In this document: in pieces, positions 1-5,687 of the stretch
Layout: the number at the start of each line of letters is the position of its first letter
Position numbering within the stretch: position 1 is the stretch's first letter
Source: Mangrovactinospora gilvigrisea
GTDB taxonomy: Bacteria; Actinomycetota; Actinomycetes; Streptomycetales; Streptomycetaceae
NCBI RefSeq assembly: GCF_001879105.1
Contig: NZ_MLCF01000020.1
Span: 1 to 35,031, forward strand
Direction of reading: 5' to 3'
Length of the DNA: 35,031 bases
Notes under the pieces: generated by a model
What the model was told of the DNA's origin: nothing
Databases searched by the model: none
The model's input: the letters and a program-made list of their open reading frames with translations, nothing else
Translations under genes and position numbers: made by a program

Positions 1-120
1 GCTCGGCCGCGCGGTCTCGTCCGCGTGAGGGCTCGGTCGCGCGGTCTCGTCCGCGTGAGGGCTCGGTCGCGCGGTCTCGTCCGCGTGAGGGCTCGGCCGC
101 GCGGTCTCGTCCGCGTGAGG
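1..120. repeat. 30-bp tandem repeat, four copies
   Basis: Four head-to-tail 30-bp units fill the first 120 bases, each starting GCTCGG and ending CCGCGTGAGG, with no spacers. Units 1 and 4 are identical and so are units 2 and 3; the two types differ only at unit position 7 (C or T). The array begins at the window edge, so more copies may lie to the left. The unit length is a multiple of three, and on the minus strand the units read as a decapeptide repeat. Confidence 0.95.
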
Positions 121-135
121 GCGTGCCGCGATCAT
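1..135 (-). CDS. Possible start of a decapeptide-repeat protein (partial)
   Basis: On the minus strand an ATG at 135 opens a frame reading MIAAR followed by four copies of PHADETARPS, then leaves the window at position 1. The only base difference between repeat units is a synonymous Arg codon change (CGG/CGA) in this frame, and this is the most protein-like of the six frames. Against it, AGGA abuts the ATG directly, leaving no normal Shine-Dalgarno spacing, and any short array with a period divisible by three stays open in several frames. It would be divergent from the coiled-coil gene. No family is recognised, and it may instead be a non-coding repeat. Confidence 0.25.
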   Translation of the reverse strand, partial: MIAARPHADETARPSPHADETARPSPHADETARPSPHADETARPS

Positions 136-238
136 TCCTAGGAGCCCGTCCGGGATGGGACGATGGGTAGGGTCGCAGCAGAGCGAACGCGGCCGACCAC
201 GGACGGACGCAGACGAGCGGAGACGGGCAGGAGTGGGC

Positions 239-1609
239 GTGGCATCGAGCAGGAACGCGGGCCCGGCGGCGGCGGTCGCGCGGGCGGCGGCAGCGCAGGC
301 CGTCCTCCTCCCCTTCCTGCTGCTCGCCGCCGCGCCCATGGCGTTCGCCGGCGGCGGCACCCGCTCCTGGCGGCGCCGCAACGAGGCCGCCCGGGCCGAC
401 GCCCAGTCCGCCAAGGACGCCGCCGCCCAGGCCTTCTACGAGCTCGACACCGCCCAGCGCGACCTGCGGATCTCCATCGAGACCATCGGCGCCGTCGACG
501 ACTCGCCCGGCGCCCGCCGCGCCCTCGGCGACTTCGAGACGCTCGGCGCCCGCATCAACGAGGTCTCCACCGCCTACATCGACACCCTTGACCGCCACGA
601 CCTGGACGCCGCCGAGCTGGAGACCTCTGCCGCGCAGGACGCGCAGCGCGAGCTGAGCCGCGCCAAGGAGGACCTGGTCCGGGCGCGGCGCGACCTGGAG
701 TCGTTCTCCGCCGCGCTGGAGCCGCTGCTGGAGCGGGCCGCCGGCCAGCTGGCGCAGGTCGCCCCCGCCGTGGAGCGCGCCAAGCAGAGCTGGCTGACGG
801 CGACGGCCTCGGTGGAGGAGGTGAAGAAGGCGAATCTGAAGGCGGACGACCTGATGGCCCGTCTGGTCGCCCTCAACGCCGACCTCACCAAGCTCAACGA
901 GGGCGCCGGCGTGCACGGCGTGCGGCCGACGCTGGAGCGGGCGACGGCGGTGCAGCGCGCCGCCGAGATCATCCGGACGGAGGCGGACCGCCTCCCCGAG
1001 CGGGCCCGCGAGATCGACCGCCGGGTGCGGTCGCTGCGCACCCGGCTGGACGCCGCCCGCACCCGCCTGGAGCAGGTGCAGCCGACGCTCAGCGAGCTGC
1101 GGCGGCGCTTCTCGGTGGCCTGCTGGGAGGATCTGCAGCAGGTCGACCGGCAGGCGGAGCAGGCGCTGCGCACCGCCGAGCAGCGGCTGGCGGACGCGGC
1201 CCGCGCCCGCGACGAGCAGCGCTGGCCGGACGCGACCGGCGCGCTGGGCACCGTCCGCTCGCTGCTGAACGACGCGGACGGCGCGGTGGCGGCGCCCGGG
1301 GACCGGCTGCGTCGGCTCAACGAGGTGGAGCGCAATCCCCGGCAGGAGATCGACCAGGCGCGGTTCGCGGTGCGGGACGCGCAGCGGCTGGCGATGTCGA
1401 TGCCGGGCGCGGGCCCGGTGGTGGACCCGCGGTGGGCGCGTCCGCTGGACGAGGCGGTGGAGCGGCTGGAGCGGGTGGAGCGCGGGCTGGAGGCGGAGCA
1501 CCGCAAGCACCCGGACTACTGGGCGTTCCTCCAGGAGACCGAGGGGATCAAGGAGACCGCCGCCGAGGTGGTGCGCGGCATCCGCGAGGCGATGGCCCAG
1601 CGGCGCTAG
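239..1609 (+). CDS. Membrane-anchored coiled-coil protein, function unknown
   Basis: The protein is about 456 residues if read from the GTG at 239, which has an AGGAG sequence about six bases upstream. An ATG at 155 in the same frame would add 28 Arg/Asp-rich residues and has no clear ribosome site. Near the N-terminus is one hydrophobic segment (AVLLPFLLLAAAPMAFA) followed by Gly-rich and Arg-rich residues. That fits a single membrane anchor, or less likely a cleaved signal peptide after AFA. The rest is Ala/Arg/Glu-rich with long heptad-like stretches, which predicts an extended coiled coil, ending about 40 residues after a WAFLQETEG motif. It converges on the DUF1023 gene. I do not recognise an enzymatic domain; a structural or scaffolding role is only a guess. 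Confidence 0.8.
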   Translation: MASSRNAGPAAAVARAAAAQAVLLPFLLLAAAPMAFAGGGTRSWRRRNEAARADAQSAKDAAAQAFYELDTAQRDLRISIETIGAVDDSPGARRALGDFETLGARINEVSTAYIDTLDRHDLDAAELETSAAQDAQRELSRAKEDLVRARRDLESFSAALEPLLERAAGQLAQVAPAVERAKQSWLTATASVEEVKKANLKADDLMARLVALNADLTKLNEGAGVHGVRPTLERATAVQRAAEIIRTEADRLPERAREIDRRVRSLRTRLDAARTRLEQVQPTLSELRRRFSVACWEDLQQVDRQAEQALRTAEQRLADAARARDEQRWPDATGALGTVRSLLNDADGAVAAPGDRLRRLNEVERNPRQEIDQARFAVRDAQRLAMSMPGAGPVVDPRWARPLDEAVERLERVERGLEAEHRKHPDYWAFLQETEGIKETAAEVVRGIREAMAQRR

Positions 1610-1647
1610 CGCCGGCGGTCGCACCGGCGGTGGCGGTGGCGCTAGCG
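1604..1647. terminator. Bidirectional terminator spanning both stop codons
   Basis: CGCTAGCGCC (1604-1613) and GGCGCTAGCG (1638-1647) form a perfect 10-bp inverted repeat with a 24-base spacer between two converging genes. The TAG stop of the plus-strand gene (1607-1609) and that of the minus-strand gene (1642-1644) both lie inside the arms. There is no U-tract, which is usual for Streptomyces terminators. Confidence 0.6.
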
Positions 1648-3141
1648 CTCCAGCCTGACGTCCTGGTAGCGGCCGGTGACGACGCGGGCCTGGTTGAGCA
1701 GGCTGAGGTGGCCCGGGTCCCAGTAGCCGCTGTGGCCGCGGGTGTCGGTGGCGAGGCGGTTGGCGCCGAAGGCGGGATCGCTGGGCGGGACGCCCTCGAC
1801 GTCCTTCAGCGGCAGGGGGTGGCCGCCGAGCGGGGCGAGGAGCTCGCCGGGGCCGGGCATGCCGCTGAGGAAGGGCGCGCCGGCGCGCGGCACCGGGTCT
1901 CCGGCGGCGGCCTCGGCCCACACATGGCGGTGGCTGATGCCGAGGTCCGAGGCGTGCCGGACGGAGAGGCCGGGGCTGCCGACGACGAGCAGGTCGTCCG
2001 CGTCGAGGCCGGGGCCGCCGCGGCGGGCGGCGGCGCCGGCGACGGTGGAGCCGTAGGAGTGGGCGACGACGGTGAGGTGCGCGCGGGTGGCTCCGTGCGC
2101 GGCGCGCAGGCCGCCGACGAAGCCGTGCAGTTGGCCGGCGCCGGCCTCGGCGAGGCCGCGGATCGAGGCGTTGGGGATGTTGGGCGGCGCCTGGTAGCCG
2201 AGCCAGGCGACGGACGCGACGCTGGGGTCGAGGCGCGCGGAGGCGGCGCGGACGCTCTCGGCGCGGTCGGTGAGGCGGGCGGCGTCGCCGAGATCCGTGC
2301 CCGTCCCGGGGACGAGGACGGCGACGTGCTTGGCGGTGTCCGGATTGCCGATGGCGACGGCGGCGAGCTGGGGGCGCACGCTGTCGAGGAGCAGCAGGAG
2401 CCGGTGCGGGCCGCCGCCGGGCGGGGTGCGCAGGGCCTGCTCGACGCTGTCGAGGGCGGCGAGGTGGGCGCGGGCGAGGCTCTCCTCGCGGCCGAGGTCG
2501 ACGGCGGTGCCGGTGTCGGCGGTGGCGTAGGTGCCGTCCGGGGAGAGGCCGGCGACGCCGGAGGGCGCGCCGGCGCGGGCGGCGTCGGCGGCGGTGACGA
2601 GCGCCGTCAGGTCGGCGCGGAGGGCGGTGAGTTGCAGGCGGTTGGCGCGGTCGCGGACGGCCGACGGCAGGCCGTCGAGGCTGCCGATGAGGTCGGGGCG
2701 GGCGTGCAGGATGCGCTCCCGGGCGGCGCCGTCGAGGCCGGCCCACCAGGCGGCGGCCGCGGCGGGGCCGCCGTGCGTGGGCGGGTAGTCCAGCGGGCCG
2801 GCTGCGGTGGACGGCCCGCGGGGCGCCGGGGGCGGGACGAGGGCGTGCAGGGCGGCGGCGCAGCGCTGGTCGCCGTCGGGGCCGGCGGCCTGCAGCTCGC
2901 GGAGGGCGGCGGCGGTGGAGCGCAGGGTGCGGGCGGCGTCCTCCAAGCCGTGCGGCAGCCGCCGCAGCACGGCCCGCGCGGCGTCGGCGTCCGTCCCGCG
3001 CCAACGGCTCACGCCGGGCGCCCGGTTGACGCCCCCGAGCCGCCCGGCCGCGCCCTCCAGCGCCTGCCCCACCCGAGCGAGCCCGTCTGCCGCCACGCCC
3101 AACCGCCCCACCACCCCGGCCCCGAACTGCCCGTCACTCAT
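1642..3141 (-). CDS. DUF1023 alpha/beta hydrolase with WXG-like N-terminus
   Basis: The 499-residue protein starts at the ATG at 3141 (MSDGQFGAGV), preceded by a GGGGAG-type ribosome site. The N-terminal ~90 residues are Ala-rich and helical with a WRG motif (SRWRGTDAD), resembling the WXG100-like helical hairpins of proteins linked to type VII secretion. The C-terminal half is a DUF1023 (PF06259) hydrolase: a VLVPGTGTDL strand-loop, the nucleophile elbow AHSYGS with Ser as likely nucleophile, a VVGSPG segment, and a late His in RGHSGYWDP as the candidate catalytic His. The substrate is unknown. A separate small WXG-type gene lies upstream on the same strand, so the two may be partners. The frame stays open upstream for another 257 codons to an ATG at 3912; see the gap entry. 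Confidence 0.85.
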   Translation of the reverse strand: MSDGQFGAGVVGRLGVAADGLARVGQALEGAAGRLGGVNRAPGVSRWRGTDADAARAVLRRLPHGLEDAARTLRSTAAALRELQAAGPDGDQRCAAALHALVPPPAPRGPSTAAGPLDYPPTHGGPAAAAAWWAGLDGAARERILHARPDLIGSLDGLPSAVRDRANRLQLTALRADLTALVTAADAARAGAPSGVAGLSPDGTYATADTGTAVDLGREESLARAHLAALDSVEQALRTPPGGGPHRLLLLLDSVRPQLAAVAIGNPDTAKHVAVLVPGTGTDLGDAARLTDRAESVRAASARLDPSVASVAWLGYQAPPNIPNASIRGLAEAGAGQLHGFVGGLRAAHGATRAHLTVVAHSYGSTVAGAAARRGGPGLDADDLLVVGSPGLSVRHASDLGISHRHVWAEAAAGDPVPRAGAPFLSGMPGPGELLAPLGGHPLPLKDVEGVPPSDPAFGANRLATDTRGHSGYWDPGHLSLLNQARVVTGRYQDVRLER

Positions 3142-3530
3142 CCCCGACTCCCCTCGATCCCCGGCGATTCCTGAGACTCCATCAGCCCAGCCGCGTATTG
3201 CTGCGCCCCGACCGACCTGGCACGTCGACGCTGCCACCGCTGCCACTGCTGCCTCCGGGTGCCACGACGGCGCGCCCCCGACGTGGACGCGAAGGCCGGC
3301 CGCCGGCCCGGGGCCGCGTCCGCCGGCCCTGGGAACGCCGGGACTGCCGGAGCGCCGGGGCGCCGGGGCGCTGCCCGGCAGCCGGCGCGAACGGGACGCT
3401 CCAAGTGCGCTGCCGCAAGCGCCCTTCGGCCCAATTCCGGTGCGGTCCGTACAACCCCGCAAGCTCGGCGCTGCCGGCCCAGGACCAGGTCCGGCCACCG
3501 CGGGCGCGCCGCAGGCCGCGCGGGGTGGAA

Positions 3531-3557
3531 GGGGTAGCAGGGGTAGCAGGGGCAGAA
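3531..3557. repeat. 9-bp tandem repeat, three units
   Basis: GGGGTAGCA occurs twice back to back (3531-3539 and 3540-3548), followed by the diverged copy GGGGCAGAA (3549-3557). It lies in the gap between the WXG-type gene and the DUF1023 gene. Confidence 0.8.
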
Positions 3558-3749
3558 GGCGTGGGGTGGACACCGGGCCGGGCAGGCCAGGGCCGACGCG
3601 ACGGCCGGGTGAACGCGTTCCGCAAACGCTGCGGCGCCCGCTCCTGGAGAGCACCGGACGTGGCGCCGTCCCCTCGGAGGTCGCGGTTCCTGCGGGCCGG
3701 GGCCGAGGCGGCGGGCCGACGAGGATCCCCGGCTCCGGCTGCGCGGCGG

Positions 3750-3831
3750 CGCCGTACCCGCGGCGCCGTACCCGCGGCGCCGCGGCCGCAGCGCCGTACC
3801 CGCGGCGCCGCGGCCGCAGCGCCGTTCCCCG
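3750..3831. repeat. GC-rich tandem repeats, 13-15 bp and 28 bp units
   Basis: The core GCCGTACCCGCGGC recurs with short spacing in the first half. The second half has two imperfect 28-bp units, each carrying GCCGCGGCCGCAGCGCCGT (3776-3803 and 3804-3831), the second ending TTCCCCG instead of TACCCGC. The pattern fits replication slippage and the units are rich in CCGCGG palindromes. Confidence 0.75.
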
Positions 3832-3908
3832 GCTGGTCGCGGTCCCTTCCGGAGTGTGCCGGTCGTCGAGGCGCCGCGGGCACGCCGCGGCGCGGGCTTC
3901 GGTCGCGG

Positions 3909-4232
3909 TCATCGGCTCTCCGATGACGGGAGGTTGCGAAGGAGCATGCCGGCCACGGCGGTGTCGGTGGCTTCCCAGGCCTCGGCGGCGAAGGCGAGGG
4001 CGTCGGCGGCGTGTTGGAGGGTGGCGGCGGAGGCGGTGGTCCAGGCGCGCCACTCGGCGATGCGGGCGGCGAGGGCCGCCGCCGTGGCGGGGGCGTCGGC
4101 GAGGGGTGCGTCGCCCGGGAAGGCGCGGCCCGCGGCCGCGACGGACGCGGCGAGGTCGGCGAGGCGGGACGCCGCGTCCCGCAGCGCCGGCGGATCGGCG
4201 TCCAGCACCCCGGCCATGTCGGTCTCACCCAT
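3909..4232 (-). CDS. Small WXG/ESX-like helical protein
   Basis: The protein has 107 residues, in the usual size range of WXG100 and EspC/DUF2580-type proteins, which are helical hairpins tied to type VII (ESX) secretion in actinobacteria. It is almost entirely predicted helix: an Ala/Leu-rich first half, a central AEWRAWTTASAATLQHAADAL stretch broken by W residues, and AEAWEATD near the end. No exact WXG turn is visible, so assignment rests on size, composition and the neighbouring DUF1023 gene. The ATG at 4232 has a GGGGGA ribosome site just upstream. It is divergent from the FmdB-type gene with only 35 bases between. Its stop overlaps an in-frame upstream ATG of the hydrolase frame (ATGA). 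Confidence 0.7.
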   Translation of the reverse strand: MGETDMAGVLDADPPALRDAASRLADLAASVAAAGRAFPGDAPLADAPATAAALAARIAEWRAWTTASAATLQHAADALAFAAEAWEATDTAVAGMLLRNLPSSESR

Positions 4233-4267
4233 CGGTCCCCCCGTCCCCTCGCGGTACGCTGCCGGGC

Positions 4268-4495
4268 ATGCCCCGCTACGAGTACCGCTGCCGCGAGTGC
4301 GGCAGCACCTATGAACTGAACCGCCCCATGGACCAGTCGGGCGCGCCCGCGCCGTGCCCCGAGGGCCACACCGACACGGTCAAGCTCCTGTCGACGGTGG
4401 CCGTGGGCGGCCGCGCCTCGGCGTCGGCGGCGGGCGGGCCCGGTGGCGGTCCCGCAGGGGGCGGTTGCTGCGGCGGCGCCTGCGGTTGCGGCTGA
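4268..4495 (+). CDS. FmdB-family zinc ribbon protein
   Basis: This 75-residue protein opens MPRYEYRCRECG, the hallmark of the FmdB/CxxC_CXXC_SSSS family (PF09723), a small zinc ribbon named after a formamidase regulator. The first Cys pair (CRECG) and a later CPEGH supply likely zinc ligands; the usual second CxxC appears as Cys-Pro-Glu-Gly-His. After LLSTVAVGGRA the tail is almost pure Gly/Ala/Pro and ends in a Cys-rich cluster (GGCCGGACGCG) that could bind metal. The molecular function of the family is not settled. The ATG at 4268 has little ribosome-site signal, and the short divergent gap suggests a short leader. Confidence 0.85.
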   Translation: MPRYEYRCRECGSTYELNRPMDQSGAPAPCPEGHTDTVKLLSTVAVGGRASASAAGGPGGGPAGGGCCGGACGCG

Positions 4496-4547
4496 GCCGC
4501 GCCCCAGGGGCAGACACCGACGGAGTTCCCGCCGTCACCCAGCGTAG

Positions 4548-4566
4548 GGGGCGTCACCGACGCCCC
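4548..4566. terminator. Hairpin between convergent genes
   Basis: GGGGCGTC, three loop bases and GACGCCCC form a perfect 8-bp stem between the FmdB-type gene and the converging HAD phosphatase gene. There is no U-tract on either side. It could serve either strand. Confidence 0.5.
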
Positions 4567-4632
4567 GCCAGCCCCGCACCACTCACACGACGGACGCGCC
4601 CGGGTGCCCGCCACCCGCGCGCGCCGGCCCCT

Positions 4633-5649
4633 TCACGCCCCCACTGAACCCGCCGCGCCAGCCGGCCCCGCCGCTCCCGCAGCCCCCGCCGGCCCCTCCG
4701 ACCCCGCCGCGAGACGGTTCCGCAGCTCGGTCATCCGCAGCGGTCGCGTCTCCGCCTCGCCGCCGCCGGCCTCCGCCGCCGCCCGCTCCACCCGCGCCGC
4801 GGCCAGCATCCGACGCGCCAGCTCCTCGCCGCCGATCAGCCCGGTCTCCTCCACCGGCAGCACGCCCGGCGCCGTCCACCCCGACTCGGCCAACTCGCCG
4901 TGCCCCGGCCGGAACCCGACGTCCGCCGCCTCCAGCATCCCCGCGTCCAGCAGCGAGTCGCCCGCGGCGACGACCACCGCGGCGCCCGTCCGCTGCCGGA
5001 CCTCTTCCACCGCCGCCTGCTTGGTCACCGGCTCCGGCACGAAGTAGATCTTCCGGCCCTGCATCGACACCGTCCAGCGCCGCTCGCCCGCCCACGCCCG
5101 CACCGCGTCCAGCCAGCCGGCCGGCACCCGGCCGCGCTCCACCACCAGGTAGCAGAAGAGCTCCTCGGCGGTGCGGCGGCGCAGCAGCCAGGGGTAGCCG
5201 CGCTGCGCGTCGAGGTGCGCCTCGACCTCGCCGACCGGCGCGCACGCGGCGGCGTCGCGCCGCACCCGCGCCTCCCAGCCGGCGTCCGGCTCGCCGTCGA
5301 CGATCAGCCGGCCGCCGTTGGTGGTGACGGCGTACCGCGGCCGCGGGACGGGCAGCCGCACCCGCTCGTACTGCTCCAGCGTGCGGGTGGTGACGGGCAC
5401 CAGCTCGGCCTCGCGGGCGAGTTCGCCCAGCAGCCGCGCGGCGCGCTCGGTCACGTAGGAGAGCGGTGACCCCCGGTACACCTCGACGCAGCGCAGCCGG
5501 GGCCCGGTGGAGCCCACCGCGGACGGCGGCTGCGCCGAGACGGAGGAGTAGATCAGCGTCTTGTCCAGGTCGCTCGCGACCAGCACGCGCGCCTCCGGCG
5601 CGCCCGCGCCCCCGCCTGTCCCCGTCGCCGCCACGGCGTCAACTCCCAT
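4633..5649 (-). CDS. HAD-superfamily phosphatase of the Ter metabolite module
   Basis: The hydrolase is predicted to remove phosphate from a small metabolite. HAD motif I is DLDKTLIYS (nucleophile Asp plus acid/base Asp), motif II is the Thr in VPVTTRT, the conserved Lys is in PVTKQAA, and motif IV is GDSLLD. A cap region lies between motifs II and III, as in Cof-type HADs. The ATG at 5649 gives 338 residues; an in-frame TTG at 5670 would add seven, and neither has a strong ribosome site. It lies 38 bases after the phosphoribosyltransferase fusion on the same strand, as last gene of a lyase-PRTase-HAD operon. That grouping is the predicted Ter biosynthetic module (Anantharaman, Iyer and Aravind). 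The C-terminus is Ala/Gly-rich. The actual substrate is unknown. Confidence 0.88.
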   Translation of the reverse strand: MGVDAVAATGTGGGAGAPEARVLVASDLDKTLIYSSVSAQPPSAVGSTGPRLRCVEVYRGSPLSYVTERAARLLGELAREAELVPVTTRTLEQYERVRLPVPRPRYAVTTNGGRLIVDGEPDAGWEARVRRDAAACAPVGEVEAHLDAQRGYPWLLRRRTAEELFCYLVVERGRVPAGWLDAVRAWAGERRWTVSMQGRKIYFVPEPVTKQAAVEEVRQRTGAAVVVAAGDSLLDAGMLEAADVGFRPGHGELAESGWTAPGVLPVEETGLIGGEELARRMLAAARVERAAAEAGGGEAETRPLRMTELRNRLAAGSEGPAGAAGAAGPAGAAGSVGA

Positions 5650-5687
5650 GTCCGTATGACCATCCGTCAACAGTCAACCCGCTGAAT

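Larger units (their letters stand above)
3142..3908. other. 767-bp gap with repeats; no confident gene
   Basis: No convincing gene was found. Several frames are open on both strands, as expected at this GC content, but the translations are Arg/Pro/Ala-rich without recognisable motifs. Third-position GC on the minus strand weakens within the frame that runs into the DUF1023 gene. That frame would start with ATG at 3912, overlapping the upstream stop codon as ATGA (3909-3912), a typical translational-coupling layout. So either the hydrolase has a 257-residue low-complexity N-terminal extension, or this stretch is an expansion or decayed remnant inside a formerly coupled pair. It holds two clusters of short tandem repeats. 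Confidence 0.6.

Noticed and set aside
1..120. CRISPR array
   Set aside because: The units are directly adjacent with no spacers; this is a simple tandem repeat.
1432..3174. Long plus-strand open frame opposite the DUF1023 gene
   Set aside because: Gly/Ala/Arg-rich translation without motifs; the minus strand encodes a clear DUF1023 hydrolase.
3198..3926. Plus-strand gene in the repeat-rich gap
   Set aside because: Arg/Pro-rich translation with no recognised motif, no ribosome site, and it overlaps the end of the WXG-type gene.
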